Positions 1 to 10,197 of a DNA stretch of 64,000 nt are shown piece by piece. The notes beneath the pieces were generated by a model. The model saw only the letters and a program-made list of their open reading frames with translations, was not told where the DNA came from and ran no database searches. How positions within the stretch are numbered: the first letter of the stretch is position 1; each line of letters starts with the position of its first letter. The stretch spans positions 1 to 64,000 of the forward strand of contig CALIBL010000065.1 in NCBI GenBank assembly GCA_938045805.1, written 5' to 3'. The stretch is from an uncultured Rubripirellula sp. Its GTDB lineage: Bacteria > Planctomycetota > Planctomycetia > Pirellulales > Pirellulaceae. Made by a program: the position numbers and the translations under genes.

Positions 1-1
1 G

Positions 2-484
2 GCATCGGTGCTGATGGCTTTCGAAACAGCCAAAACCATTCAAAATGCAAAACTGTCCAAAGGCGATGTTCTGGGTATTTCACGGATCGCAGCAATCCAG
101 GCGGTAAAATCGACTTCCCAGCTAATCCCTCTATGCCATGCCATCCCGATCGAAGCGGTCGCAGTGTCATTCCAATGGCCAAAAATCTTGACTTGCGGTG
201 AACGCAATCCCGAGGCTGACAACTCTGGCAAGCTAGCTGAAATGAGCGGAGAAAATGATGAAACCGCTCCTCAAGTCGAACTGAGATGTGAAGTCGAGGT
301 CCGAACCACGGCCAAGACCGGCGTTGAAATGGAGGCAATGACGGGTGCGAGCGTCGCAGGTCTGACCATTTACGACATGATCAAATCGATAGATCGTGGC
401 GCGGAAGTCAGTCGCGTTCGACTTTTGCAAAAATCAGGGGGTAAATCCGGTGATTTTGTCGCTCAAAACCCAGATCAAGGTTAA
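2..484 (+). CDS. moaC: MoaC, cyclic pyranopterin monophosphate synthase (5' end outside window)
   Basis: MoaC makes cyclic pyranopterin monophosphate from the MoaA product in the first stage of molybdenum cofactor synthesis, in the cytoplasm. The reading frame is open to the first base, so the true start lies upstream. Visible family signatures are IPLCHAIP near codons 40-47, the VRTTAKTGVEMEAMTGAS block, the TIYDMIKSIDRG helix and the KSGGKSG tail. Compared with the usual MoaC there is an insertion of roughly 20-25 residues (NPEADNSGKL to NDETAPQ) between the PLCH strand and the VRTT strand, probably a surface loop. No other Moco gene is visible here. The next gene starts 47 nt after the stop. 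Confidence 0.93.
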   Translation, partial: ASVLMAFETAKTIQNAKLSKGDVLGISRIAAIQAVKSTSQLIPLCHAIPIEAVAVSFQWPKILTCGERNPEADNSGKLAEMSGENDETAPQVELRCEVEVRTTAKTGVEMEAMTGASVAGLTIYDMIKSIDRGAEVSRVRLLQKSGGKSGDFVAQNPDQG

Positions 485-531
485 CCGGTCGCAATCTCTC
501 TCGGTTATCGGTAGGAAGCGGAACAAGCCCG

Positions 532-1713
532 ATGCCGGTCTTTCGCCGGAAGCAACGAATCCAATCTAGAATCGTTATGAACGCCTCCTCCATCACCACC
601 GACCGGCAACCTTCAATCGATCCTCGCGTTAATCGATCCGACAAGGCCAACGGTGAGCCTAGAAGGAGCTCTCGAGACTTGATCGACTCAAAACGCGACG
701 ACCTGGTTCAAACCGATCCGGCGATCGATAGCGACACGATGCAGTGCTCTCTAACTTCCGTTTATGCACCGATTGTCAATCAACTGCGAGAGGTTGAACA
801 ACGTCTGAGTCAGGAATTAAATTCATCCTATCCCGACCTAGCATCCGTTCTGCAGCACGGAACGCAATTGGGCGGGAAACGATTACGCCCAGCGATGCTC
901 CTACTGATCGGAAAAGCCATCGGCTCTTTGGGTCAAAACCATCTCACCACGGCTACCGTGATTGAGATGGTTCATACCGCGACGTTAATCCATGACGATG
1001 TGCTCGACGCAGCCGTATCGCGGCGTCATGTACCAACGGTCAACGCCAAGTGGAACAATCACACCAGCATCCTCCTAGGTGATTACCTTTTCTCGCAAGC
1101 TTACCGCCTTGCAGCAACAACATCATCGACGATCGCTTGCGAGAAAGTGGGTGAAGCGGCCCGAAAGGTCTGTGAAGGGGAACTGCGACAAGTACTACAT
1201 CGCGACGTCACAAGTCTCACTGAAGACGAATACATTTCAATGGTGCAGGCGAAAACAGGCGAACTCTGCCGAGTTGCCTGCGAACTCGGAGCGGTCTTCT
1301 CCCAAGGATCAGATAACGAGATCCGGGCAGCCTCACGCTTCGGGAACTCACTCGGAATTGCGTTTCAGATCGCTGATGACTTCCTCGATATTTGGGGCGA
1401 CGACGAAGTCGTTGGAAAAACGCTAGGGACCGATCTTCAGCAGGGAAAGATCACTCTCCCAATCATCCGACTACTCAGCACCGCCAAAGCATCCGAGTCT
1501 CAGGAGATTCTTGAAATACTCTCAGGTCCACCTGAGCATCGAGGCGAACGAATGATGCCAATCCTGGAAGCCTCGGACGCCAAGAGCTACACCCATGATG
1601 TCGCGCGAGAATTCTATCTCGATGCACTCAGTGCACTGCAAGTTTTTCGGGATGGAGATGCCAAGAAATCGCTCGAGAGCATGGCAGAATTCAGTGTGAA
1701 TCGTCGATTCTAA
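532..1713 (+). CDS. Polyprenyl (trans-isoprenyl) diphosphate synthase
   Basis: This enzyme extends allylic diphosphates with isopentenyl diphosphate, for quinone or undecaprenyl-type chains. Both aspartate-rich motifs are present: HDDVLD near residue 153 and ADDFLD near residue 282. The GGKRLRP substrate motif and a KTGELCR motif after the middle helices are also there. The catalytic core begins only around residue 70 (SVYAPIVNQLRE), so the first 60-70 residues are an extension rich in charged residues, or the real start is later. ATG codons at 577 and 739 are alternatives, and none has a convincing ribosome site. Chain length cannot be told from sequence alone. It may be cotranscribed with moaC. 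Confidence 0.92.
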   Translation: MPVFRRKQRIQSRIVMNASSITTDRQPSIDPRVNRSDKANGEPRRSSRDLIDSKRDDLVQTDPAIDSDTMQCSLTSVYAPIVNQLREVEQRLSQELNSSYPDLASVLQHGTQLGGKRLRPAMLLLIGKAIGSLGQNHLTTATVIEMVHTATLIHDDVLDAAVSRRHVPTVNAKWNNHTSILLGDYLFSQAYRLAATTSSTIACEKVGEAARKVCEGELRQVLHRDVTSLTEDEYISMVQAKTGELCRVACELGAVFSQGSDNEIRAASRFGNSLGIAFQIADDFLDIWGDDEVVGKTLGTDLQQGKITLPIIRLLSTAKASESQEILEILSGPPEHRGERMMPILEASDAKSYTHDVAREFYLDALSALQVFRDGDAKKSLESMAEFSVNRRF

Positions 1714-1832
1714 GTCCAACCCATCGCAATGTGCTTGATCCGCTGACAACGGATCTCGCCATGGCAACGTCCTAGAAGGAAAGCCCGCACACATCATCGT
1801 GACGGGCGTTCTGGAAAACATGGAGGCTGTAG

Positions 1833-3881
1833 CTAAAAGCTCTTTGCAGCGGCTACTACAGCGTCCACGGTGATACCAAAGTGCTTGTAAACCTCAGAGT
1901 ATGGGCCGCTCGCACCGTAACTGCTCATCCCGATGAACTTACCGTTGAGTCCGATCCATCGGTCCCAGCACATCTGCAGGCCAGCTTCAACGGCCACTCG
2001 TTGCGTGACGGCAGCTGGTAAGACGGATTCTTGATATTCAGCAGATTGAGCAGCAAAGAGTTCCATACAAGGCATGCTCACAACGCGAACCTTTGCACCT
2101 TCCTGAGATAACTGTCGAGCAGCGTCAACGCACAGTCCCAGCTCACTACCACTACCCATCAAAATGACTTCTGGAGTGCCATCACTATCCATGACGACGT
2201 AACCACCCTTGGAACACTCGGACGCCGGCGCGGTTTTTGAACGGTCAAGGGTCTCCATATTCTGGCGTGATAGAACGAATGCCGAGGGGGCATTGTCGAT
2301 CTGCATTGCCGTGCGGTAACACTCAGCCACTTCATTGGCGTCACCGGGACGGAACACGAATAGCCCAGGAATCGCGCGGCAAGCGGTCAGGTGTTCAATC
2401 GGTTGGTGAGTCGGGCCATCTTCCCCAACACCAATCGAATCATGCGTCAGAATGTAGATAACGGGCTGATGCATGATCGCCGAAAGACGCATTCCACCTC
2501 GCATGTAGTCAGTGAAAACGAAGAAGGTTGCAGCGTAGGATCTTAGACCGGAAAGAGACATCCCGTTGACGATACCCGCCATCGCATGCTCACGAATCCC
2601 GAAGTGTAAATTCCTGCCGCCAAACTCACCGGGTAAGAAATCACCGGCACCCTCGAAGGTAAGATCAGACTTGTTACTTGGAGCAAGGTCAGCAGACCCA
2701 CCAATCATGTATGACACACGCCGCGCAATCGCGTTCAAAACTTTGCCGCTGCTATTCCGAGTGGCGTCGCCTTTCTCACTCGCCTCGAAGACGGGGATGT
2801 CCTGATCCCAACCCTCAGGAAGACGTCCAGCAAATAAGTCATTCAGCTCAGCTGCCTTCTCTGGATGGCTGGCCTGGTAATCCGACCAAACGCCTTCCCA
2901 TGCTTTGTAGGCATCTGCGCCACGAACACCAAGGTTAGCGTCAAAGTGCTCACGCACACCTTCGGGCACGTAAAACTTCTCGTCTGCGGGTAGTCCGTAG
3001 GCAGCTTTTGCGAGCGCTACTTCGTCCCAACCGAGCGGAGCACCGTGTGCTCCATGCGTGTTCTGCTTGTTGGGTGCACCAAAACCGATGATGCTTCGCA
3101 CAATGATCAACGTTGGGCGATCGGAACATGCTTGGAACTGACCAATAGCGGATTCGAGTGCAGAGAGGTCATTCGCGTCATCGACCTTGACCACATTCCA
3201 TCCGAGTCCTTCAAAACGCTGAGCCACATCTTCGCTGAAGGCGAGATCGGTATCGCCCTCGATCGTAATATGGTTGTCATCGTAGAGCCAGCAAAGGTTG
3301 TCCAATTTCAGGTGACCAGCGAGACTCGCCGCTTCGCAAGCCACGCCTTCCATCAAATCCCCGTCACTACACAGTGCGTAGACGTTGTAGTCGAACAAAT
3401 TGTGTTCGGGTGTGTTGTAATTAGAGGCGAGCCATTTCTCGGCCATTGCCATTCCAACCGAGTTGGTAACGCCGGCCCCGAGTGGTCCCGTGGTGGTCTC
3501 AATACCGGCCGCTTCCCCAAATTCGGGATGCCCAGCACAAGGACTACCGATCTGCCGGAAGTTTTGAATGTCCTCAAGCCGAATCGATGGAGCACCCGTT
3601 GGCTTTCCCTCATCGTCGGTTGATTGAACACCAGCTAAATGCAGAACGCTATACAGCAGCATTGAAGCGTGACCGCATGACAACACGAAACGATCTCGCG
3701 AGGGCCAATTTGGCTGAGCAGGATCGTAGTTCATCGTGTGATTGAACAACTGATAGGCAATCGGCGCGAGCGCCATTGGCGTACCTGGATGCCCACTGTT
3801 GGCCGTTTGAACCGCATCCATGCTAAGCGTACGGATGGTATCGACGGCTAGTTTGTTAATGTCACTCGATGCAACACTCAT
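1833..3881 (-). CDS. tkt: Transketolase
   Basis: Transketolase moves two-carbon ketol units in the pentose phosphate pathway using thiamine diphosphate and a divalent metal. The 682-residue length is normal. Conserved active-site features include His31 (SGHPG), His71 (CGHAS), His118 (AGHPE) and the thiamine/metal motif SDGDLMEG at 172-179, followed by the SLAGHLKLDNL segment. The pyrimidine-domain signatures GGSADLAPSN, RNLHFGIREHAM and THDSIGVGEDGPTHQP are intact. It converges on the polyprenyl synthase gene across a 119-bp gap that contains a short inverted repeat (GATCCG/CGGATC) but no T-run. It is the only transketolase in the window. Confidence 0.97.
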   Translation of the reverse strand: MSVASSDINKLAVDTIRTLSMDAVQTANSGHPGTPMALAPIAYQLFNHTMNYDPAQPNWPSRDRFVLSCGHASMLLYSVLHLAGVQSTDDEGKPTGAPSIRLEDIQNFRQIGSPCAGHPEFGEAAGIETTTGPLGAGVTNSVGMAMAEKWLASNYNTPEHNLFDYNVYALCSDGDLMEGVACEAASLAGHLKLDNLCWLYDDNHITIEGDTDLAFSEDVAQRFEGLGWNVVKVDDANDLSALESAIGQFQACSDRPTLIIVRSIIGFGAPNKQNTHGAHGAPLGWDEVALAKAAYGLPADEKFYVPEGVREHFDANLGVRGADAYKAWEGVWSDYQASHPEKAAELNDLFAGRLPEGWDQDIPVFEASEKGDATRNSSGKVLNAIARRVSYMIGGSADLAPSNKSDLTFEGAGDFLPGEFGGRNLHFGIREHAMAGIVNGMSLSGLRSYAATFFVFTDYMRGGMRLSAIMHQPVIYILTHDSIGVGEDGPTHQPIEHLTACRAIPGLFVFRPGDANEVAECYRTAMQIDNAPSAFVLSRQNMETLDRSKTAPASECSKGGYVVMDSDGTPEVILMGSGSELGLCVDAARQLSQEGAKVRVVSMPCMELFAAQSAEYQESVLPAAVTQRVAVEAGLQMCWDRWIGLNGKFIGMSSYGASGPYSEVYKHFGITVDAVVAAAKSF

Positions 3882-4140
3882 CAGTCGGCAAACTCACTCA
3901 CAAGATGGAAAAGAAAGGATTCCGGCGTCACTCTGCCGGGACTCACGTCTCGAAAACGGGGCGTGAGCCTTAAAAAGTCTGGCAAAAGATTACTCGCAAA
4001 ACGACTCCATCGGGAGGGGGTCTCGCGGCAAGATACGGTCAACTGAGTGTCGCGGGATCTCACTTGGCCACTTCAATCGTTAAAAAACCGCACACACCAC
4101 ACCCCTCTGGCGGACGACTGATCCGCGACCACCTATTTCA

Positions 4141-4911
4141 TCAAGTTCGGAGATCCCAGTCCCTCATCTGCTGCAACCGCGCGGGGTCGGTCAGGTCGAA
4201 CCGAAGAGGTGTGAGTGTGACATTTCCCTCGCGAAGCTGAATGACGTCGGCCGACTCGGGTGGAGGTTGTTCGGGCTCGGTCCAAAGTGCCCAATAGTAG
4301 TTTCGCCCGTGCGGATCGGTTCGTTTTTCGTATCGCCGTCCATACTGCTCAAGCCCCATCGGAACCACTTTCAATTCGCTCGGCCCCGCCGTAGCTGCGG
4401 TCGGAATATTCAAATTGAACAATCCACCTCGCGACTCGGGCCTCGAAATGAGACCTGAGATCGCGTTGCGAGCGATCACGGCTGCTGCTTGAAAATCAGC
4501 ATCCTCGTCATACTCGAGGGACACCGCCACGCTGGTGACTCCGAAAAAAGCCCCCTCAACGGCCGCTGCAACGGTGCCGCTGTAAAGCACATTAATTCCA
4601 GCATTGAGACCATGATTGATGCCGCTGACCACGAGATCAAATGGCTGCTCCTGATACAGCTGCCCAATCGCCAACTTCACACAATCTGCAGGGGATCCAT
4701 CCACAGCCCACGCCCAATGATGTCCATCGCGATGGATCGATTTTGCCGTCAGCGGCGTTAGAAACGTGATGGAATGCCCAACACCGCTCTGCTCGGTCAT
4801 CGGAGCAACCACAACGACCTCACCGAGATGCCTCAACTGCTGTTCGAGCGCCGCCAGACCGGGAGCGTAAACCCCGTCGTCATTTGCCAGTAATATTCTC
4901 AACTTGCTCAC
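4141..4911 (-). CDS. surE: 5'/3'-nucleotidase SurE
   Basis: SurE is a metal-dependent phosphatase that removes phosphate from nucleoside monophosphates and acts as a stationary-phase survival factor. Metal-site residues are all visible: Asp11 and Asp12 in ANDDG, Ser42 in EQSGVG and Asn99 in SGINHG. The following NAGINVLYSGTVAAAVEG segment is the standard SurE signature. The protein has 256 residues, as expected. It lies upstream of tkt on the same strand with a gap of 259 bp, so cotranscription is uncertain. It is divergent from guaA. Confidence 0.97.
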   Translation of the reverse strand: MSKLRILLANDDGVYAPGLAALEQQLRHLGEVVVVAPMTEQSGVGHSITFLTPLTAKSIHRDGHHWAWAVDGSPADCVKLAIGQLYQEQPFDLVVSGINHGLNAGINVLYSGTVAAAVEGAFFGVTSVAVSLEYDEDADFQAAAVIARNAISGLISRPESRGGLFNLNIPTAATAGPSELKVVPMGLEQYGRRYEKRTDPHGRNYYWALWTEPEQPPPESADVIQLREGNVTLTPLRFDLTDPARLQQMRDWDLRT

Positions 4912-5301
4912 TCCTCACTGAATTGACGCCACCGACTTACTGCACCTGCCCCTAGTCGCAGCACCGCAGAATTTACCCGAAGTGTATCCACCTGATTCGT
5001 TCGTTGGCCGATGCAAAATTGGCTTTGAAGGCGTTTTGCATTGAAGACAACCGTTTTCAGTGCTGACCAGCCTAATACTTTGGATTGACGTGGACTGCGG
5101 TTTTGGGAGAGAAGACCGCCGCGATCAAGATTTTCACGCGTCAGCCGGCATTTTCTTTCCTTTAACGGAAAAATTGGCACCAAAACGGCTGCAGACAGGA
5201 AGGCCATTCACTCATCACAGCTTGAACCCCTTGGGGAGGTCCAAGTCATTTTCTAAACTTTGCAATTACCTTTTCGCGACTCTTCGCATGTGGCACAACG
5301 G
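4912..5301. promoter_or_regulatory. Divergent intergenic region between surE and guaA
   Basis: These 390 bases separate two outward-facing genes and must hold both promoters. I see no convincing reading frame. The one small structure is an inverted repeat TTTCC-tttaac-GGAAA at 5156-5171. No riboswitch-like fold could be recognised, and I cannot assign -10/-35 boxes with confidence in this lineage. Confidence 0.4.
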
Positions 5302-6921
5302 ATGAACAGTCCAAACGAACCTTCAGCAAACCCCGCAGCCAACGCTGAGACAAACTCCGAAGTCGTGTCCGCTCAGGATCTCACTCAACAGAGAATCGTC
5401 GTTCTCGACTTCGGTTCGCAGTACGCACAGTTGATTGCAAGACGTGTTCGCGAGCAGAACGTTTACTGTCAAATCTTGCGGCACGACATTGCAGCGGAAC
5501 GGCTCGCGGAAATTGCGCCCAAGGGAATCATTCTTTCGGGTGGCCCCGCGAGCGTTTACGAGGAGGGGGCACCGCGTTGCGATCCCAAATTATTCGAATT
5601 GGGGATTCCGGTTCTTGGGATTTGTTACGGGATGCAACTAACTTGTGAAGCACTCGGTGGCAAAGTCGACAACACTCCAAGTCGAGAATACGGGCCTGCG
5701 ACCTGCGAAATCCACGATCACTCGGGACTCTTTGCCGGACTTCCGAGCGAGATGGACGTTTGGATGAGCCACGGCGATCAGGTTTCGAGCATCAGTGAAT
5801 CTTTCATCCCCATCGGAAAAACCAGCACCTGTCCATACGCTGCAATCCAACACAAACAACTGCCCGTATTCGGCCTGCAATTTCATCCGGAAGTCACCCA
5901 CACATCCCGCGGCGGTGAACTGCTACGAAACTTTGTGATTGACATTTGCGGATGCGAACCGACTTGGTCGATGGGTGATTTTGCCGAAGCAACCATCGAA
6001 GAGGTGCGACGACAAGTTGGCAATCGACGTGTCATCTGTGGACTCAGCGGTGGCGTCGATTCGAGTGTGGTTGCTGCGTTACTCTACAAAGCAATCGGCC
6101 CACAACTCTCCTGCATCTTGGTCGACAATGGACTGTTGCGTAAAGGCGAGCAAGAGATGGTGGTGAAGGAGTTTACCGAGCACTTTAAAACCGACCTTCG
6201 CGTTGTGGAGGGAGAAGAGCAATTCCTCGGAGTCCTTGCGGGCATCAGTGAACCTCAAGAAAAACGCAAACGAATTGGCTTTGAATTCATTGAGTGTTTC
6301 AAGTCCGAAGCGAAGAAGATCGAAGACGCTCATTTCTTGGCTCAGGGAACCCTCTACCCTGATGTAATTGAAAGTGGCGCGGATCCTGATGGACCTGCTG
6401 CCACCATCAAACTCCACCACAATGTTGGTGGACTTCCAGAGCAACTTGGATTTGAGCTCATCGAACCATTACGAGATCTTTTCAAGGATGAAGTTCGTCG
6501 GTTGGGAATCGAACTTGGACTTCCCGAATCATTGGTCTGGCGACATCCGTTCCCAGGCCCGGGGCTAGCGGTGCGTTGCCTCGGAGAAATTACCAAAGAA
6601 AAACTAGCTGTTCTTCGCGAAGCGGACGCCATCGTGGTTGAAGAAATCCAGAAAGCGGGGCTCTACCGAGAAACGAGTCAGTCCTTCGCGGTTCTGCTTC
6701 CGGTGCAAAGCGTTGGTGTGATGGGTGATGCGAGAACTTATGAGAACGCAATCGCGATCCGAAGCGTCAACACAAACGACTTCATGACCGCTGACTGGAG
6801 TCGACTGCCTTATGATTTGCTCGCCAAGATGAGCTCACGAATCATTAACGAAGTCAAAGGGGTGAACCGAGTTTGCTACGATATCAGCAGCAAACCGCCG
6901 GCAACCATCGAATGGGAGTAG
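5302..6921 (+). CDS. guaA: GMP synthase (glutamine-hydrolysing)
   Basis: GuaA aminates XMP to GMP in purine synthesis. The N-terminal class I glutamine amidotransferase domain shows [18 protein letters not shown], the nucleophile motif GICYGMQL and the FGLQFHPEV His/Glu pair. The ATP pyrophosphatase domain has the P-loop [10 protein letters not shown], and the C-terminal dimerisation domain ends in the typical PPATIEWE. I place the start at the ATG at 5302, which gives 539 residues with a 30-residue acidic N-tail before the amidotransferase core. An in-frame TTG at 5260 would add 14 residues. The gene stands alone, divergent from surE. Confidence 0.97.
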   Translation: MNSPNEPSANPAANAETNSEVVSAQDLTQQRIVVLDFGSQYAQLIARRVREQNVYCQILRHDIAAERLAEIAPKGIILSGGPASVYEEGAPRCDPKLFELGIPVLGICYGMQLTCEALGGKVDNTPSREYGPATCEIHDHSGLFAGLPSEMDVWMSHGDQVSSISESFIPIGKTSTCPYAAIQHKQLPVFGLQFHPEVTHTSRGGELLRNFVIDICGCEPTWSMGDFAEATIEEVRRQVGNRRVICGLSGGVDSSVVAALLYKAIGPQLSCILVDNGLLRKGEQEMVVKEFTEHFKTDLRVVEGEEQFLGVLAGISEPQEKRKRIGFEFIECFKSEAKKIEDAHFLAQGTLYPDVIESGADPDGPAATIKLHHNVGGLPEQLGFELIEPLRDLFKDEVRRLGIELGLPESLVWRHPFPGPGLAVRCLGEITKEKLAVLREADAIVVEEIQKAGLYRETSQSFAVLLPVQSVGVMGDARTYENAIAIRSVNTNDFMTADWSRLPYDLLAKMSSRIINEVKGVNRVCYDISSKPPATIEWE

Positions 6922-6994
6922 CTTGAAACTGCTGACTCAACGGTCTTGAGGCGGCACGCGTTCTCTACAGACGCAAACGAGAACGAGAACGATC

Positions 6995-7777
6995 ATGATT
7001 CAGGCCTATCTTCCGCACTTCTTCGCCTATCAGCCAGCGAGTGACCTGGTCCGAATCGGGCGAGATCATGACGGTGGCTACTTGGTGTCCGCAAGCGACA
7101 TCGAACATTCTCAACTGCTTATCAGCTTGGGCGTCAATGACGACTGGAGCTTCGAGGAGCAGTTCAAAAAGAGGCGAGACATCCCAACTCTTGCATACGA
7201 TGCAAGCGTCAGTGAGCGGTACTTCCGCAAGATCTTCGTTAAGAAACTATTCTCGATCGACAATCCAATCCGTTGGATCCGAGCGTTAAGAAAGTGGCGG
7301 AGCTACCGAGCGTTCTTTTCAATGCCCGATGTGCAGCACATCGAAAAATTTGTCGGACTCAAGACGGAAGATAAGAAGCACTGCACGCTCGAGGAGATTC
7401 TCGATTCGACTTTCTCGGCCAACATCTTTCTGAAAATCGATATCGAGGGTTCCGAATACCGCCTGCTAGATCACTTGATTTCGCATCAAAACCGCATCTC
7501 CGGATTGGTCATTGAATTTCATGACTGCGACTTACAGCTCAGCCGAATCGAGGACTTCATCGCGCAGTTTGAACTCCGTCTGATTCACATTCACGCCAAC
7601 AATTCAGCCCCCGTCCGCGATGGGGATCACTTGCCGACAGTCATTGAAATGACCTTTAGTCGATATGCAGATCAAACAGATACCCAAACTGACCATCGGC
7701 AATTGCCACACCCCTTGGACATGCCGTGTAACGGAGCGAACCCAGAAATCTTTATCAAGTTCGACGAAGCCATTTAA
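6995..7777 (+). CDS. FkbM-family methyltransferase
   Basis: This is a predicted SAM-dependent O-methyltransferase of 260 residues. The FkbM-type signature is the segment IFLKIDIEGSEYRLLDHL near residues 147-165, where the Asp/Glu pair forms part of the catalytic region, followed by the VIEFHDCD strand. The N-terminal part (VRIGRDHDGGYLV, LISLGVNDDWSFEEQF) resembles the nucleotide-binding half of the family, although the glycine motif is weak. There is no signal peptide. Such proteins often methylate sugars or surface glycans, but no glycan cluster surrounds it, so the substrate is unknown. The start follows a short repeat of GAACGA units directly upstream. Confidence 0.85.
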   Translation: MIQAYLPHFFAYQPASDLVRIGRDHDGGYLVSASDIEHSQLLISLGVNDDWSFEEQFKKRRDIPTLAYDASVSERYFRKIFVKKLFSIDNPIRWIRALRKWRSYRAFFSMPDVQHIEKFVGLKTEDKKHCTLEEILDSTFSANIFLKIDIEGSEYRLLDHLISHQNRISGLVIEFHDCDLQLSRIEDFIAQFELRLIHIHANNSAPVRDGDHLPTVIEMTFSRYADQTDTQTDHRQLPHPLDMPCNGANPEIFIKFDEAI

Positions 7778-8002
7778 AACGTTTCGATCCTTCACGGCAC
7801 TTGACCAACGGAAGATGACGCGGCAAGGAGTGAGCATGAAAAAGCCGACACAATGCGACTTGGGCAACTTGTAATCGAGAGGATTCTTCGTACAACAATT
7901 CACCACAGAAATGCACGTCGGATCACAGATGGACCGATTCTTCCGCGAAGCAACTGACGAGAAAACTTAATCACCGACGGTAACACGAGAAATCAAAAAC
8001 AC

Positions 8003-9685
8003 ATGTCACGCCAATACATCTACCAGGTTGAAAATCTGACCAAGAAACATGGTCAAAAAACGGTACTCGACGATGTCTGGCTAGCGTTCTACCCCGGTGC
8101 CAAGATTGGTGTGCTTGGCCCCAATGGCGCTGGAAAGTCGACGCTTCTGAGAATCATGGCGGGGCAGGACACTGATTTCGATGGTACGGCAAGGCTCGGA
8201 AATGGTTTCACCGTTGGATATCTTCCGCAAGAACCACCACTCGACGAAACCAAAACCGTTTTCGAAAACGTGCAACTTGCGGTAGCCGAAAGACAGGCAA
8301 TCCTTGACCGCTACAACGAGATCAGCGTGCTCCTGGGTGAAGTCACTGACGATGATCAGATGACAAAGCTGTGCGATGAAATGGCCGTTCTGCAAGATAA
8401 AATTGACGCCGGAAACCTTTGGGAACTGGACCGACAGGTTGAACTCTCAATGAGCATCATGAACCTGCCACCGCCTGATGCGGACGTCTCCAAACTCTCG
8501 GGCGGTGAAAAACGCCGTGTGGCGTTATGCCAACTTCTGATTCGACAGCCCGACCTGTTACTACTTGACGAACCAACCAACCATTTAGATGCCGAGAGTG
8601 TTGCGTGGCTCGAGCAGCACCTCGACCGATATCCTGGAACCGTGGTAGCGGTCACCCACGACAGATACTTCCTCGACAACGTGGCGAAGTGGATTCTGGA
8701 GATCGATCGTGGGAGAGGATTGCCGTTTGAGGGCAACTACACCGCGTGGCTCGAGGCGAGACAAAAACGGATCACCATCGAGCAGCGGCAGCAAAAAGCG
8801 AGGGAGCGTACGTTGGCTCGTGAGCTGGAATGGATCCGCATGAGTCCCAAGGCGAGACAGGCGAAAAGCAAGGCGAGAATCAAATCCTACGAAGAAATGT
8901 CGGCTCAGACGTTTGAAGATCGTCCCGACGAGCTTGAAATCCAGATCCCCTCGGGTCGCCACCTTGGTGAACTGGTAATTGAAGCGAACCATCTGAAGAA
9001 AGCGTTCGGAGAAAAAGTACTCTTTGAAGACCTTTCCTTCCGCCTTCCAGCTGGAGGAATCGTGGGAGTGATTGGTCCCAACGGAGCAGGGAAAACCACT
9101 TTATTCAAGATGCTAACCGGCCAAATGGAGCCGGACAGTGGCGATATTCGCGTGGGCGAATCCGTCGACTTGGGCTACGTGGATCAGAGCCGAGATTCAC
9201 TTGACGATAACAAGACGGTATTTGAAGAGATCAGCGGTGGGACTGAGACAATCGTGATGGGTGGCCGAAACATCTCTTCCCGAGCGTACGTTTCGCGGTT
9301 CAACTTCAAAGGTCCTGATCAAGAAAAGAAAGTGGGGAATCTCTCTGGTGGTGAACGCAATCGTGTGCATCTCGCCAAACTCCTACGGCGAGGCTGCAAT
9401 GTGCTTCTGCTGGACGAACCCACCAATGACCTCGACGTGGACACCCTACGAGCACTCGAGGAAGCGATTGCCAACTTCGCTGGATGTGTCGTGGTCACCA
9501 GTCACGACCGTTGGTTTTTGGACCGCCTCGCGACTCATATTCTTGCATTCGAGGGTGACGGAAAACTGACCTGGTGCGAAGGAAACTTCGAAATTTACGA
9601 ACGAAACCTGAGGGAACGGCTTGGTGAAAACCCTGACGATGAGGATGGACGCAAAGCGAGGTACAAAAGTATCCACGCTGGATAA
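8003..9685 (+). CDS. ettA: Energy-dependent translational throttle protein EttA (ABC-F ATPase)
   Basis: EttA is a soluble ABC-F ATPase that binds the ribosomal E site and gates the first elongation step according to energy charge. Two ABC domains are present. The first has Walker [10 protein letters not shown], signature [13 protein letters not shown] and Walker [13 protein letters not shown]. The second has [22 protein letters not shown] and [12 protein letters not shown]. Between them is the arm/linker region ([18 protein letters not shown]) typical of EttA. The 560-residue length fits EttA closely, and there are no membrane segments. The 5' gap of 225 bp to the FkbM gene shows no gene I can support. 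Confidence 0.95.
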   Translation: MSRQYIYQVENLTKKHGQKTVLDDVWLAFYPGAKIGVLGPNGAGKSTLLRIMAGQDTDFDGTARLGNGFTVGYLPQEPPLDETKTVFENVQLAVAERQAILDRYNEISVLLGEVTDDDQMTKLCDEMAVLQDKIDAGNLWELDRQVELSMSIMNLPPPDADVSKLSGGEKRRVALCQLLIRQPDLLLLDEPTNHLDAESVAWLEQHLDRYPGTVVAVTHDRYFLDNVAKWILEIDRGRGLPFEGNYTAWLEARQKRITIEQRQQKARERTLARELEWIRMSPKARQAKSKARIKSYEEMSAQTFEDRPDELEIQIPSGRHLGELVIEANHLKKAFGEKVLFEDLSFRLPAGGIVGVIGPNGAGKTTLFKMLTGQMEPDSGDIRVGESVDLGYVDQSRDSLDDNKTVFEEISGGTETIVMGGRNISSRAYVSRFNFKGPDQEKKVGNLSGGERNRVHLAKLLRRGCNVLLLDEPTNDLDVDTLRALEEAIANFAGCVVVTSHDRWFLDRLATHILAFEGDGKLTWCEGNFEIYERNLRERLGENPDDEDGRKARYKSIHAG

Positions 9686-9908
9686 AACCCCGAACCGCCG
9701 ACCATCGGCTGGAGGTCATCTGCCGCATCGAGCCTTCAGGATACTTGTGAGGCGTTATCGGTGCCTTTAAGTAAAGCTTTCAACGTGGTACCGTTTGTTG
9801 TCGGAGAGCATTAGCGTTTACCGACACGCTGCTCTAAAGATGAATGTCTAAACAAAGATTCTGAACTAAAACCATTCACATTCTTACTCAAAGCGACTGG
9901 AGTAAATC

Positions 9909-10085
9909 ATGACGATCCTACGCGTCGGCACCAACGAAAAGTACGCCGATGGTTGGGCCAAAGCCTTCTCGAAACCGAAAACCAAATCGACCAAAAAGAA
10001 GGCTGCGAAGAAGAAGGCTGCGAAGAAGAAAGCTGCTGTGAAAAAAACAACGAAAAAAAACACAAAGAAAAAGGCTAAGAAGTAA
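9909..10085 (+). CDS. Small histone-H1-like Lys/Ala-rich protein (58 aa)
   Basis: This short frame begins ATG-ACG-ATC and codes for 58 residues. The first 20 (starting MTILRVGTNEKYADGWAKAF) look like a folded or conserved head with an aromatic pair. The rest is almost purely Lys, Ala and Thr, built on KKKAA repeats such as those of bacterial H1-like DNA-binding tails. The K/A repeat is also visible in DNA as AAGAAGAAGGCTGCG units. The AGCGACTGGAGTAAATC leader gives a possible ribosome site (GGAG) 7 nt before the ATG. Binding to DNA or RNA is an inference from composition. I recall similar heads in planctomycete small proteins but cannot confirm that here. Confidence 0.75.
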   Translation: MTILRVGTNEKYADGWAKAFSKPKTKSTKKKAAKKKAAKKKAAVKKTTKKNTKKKAKK

Positions 10086-10197
10086 CGAATGCTGGTGGGC
10101 AGAATGGCGAACACTTCATCCAAGCATTGCCCCGTTTTGACCCGCCGACAACTTCTTTGACCTTCTCGATGTCCCCTCGCACAAGATTTGTCGCCCG

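Noticed and set aside
4908..5207. 99-residue frame on the minus strand in the surE-guaA gap
   Set aside because: It overlaps the surE start by 4 nt but has no domain, and its composition is irregular. It would leave no room for a surE promoter.
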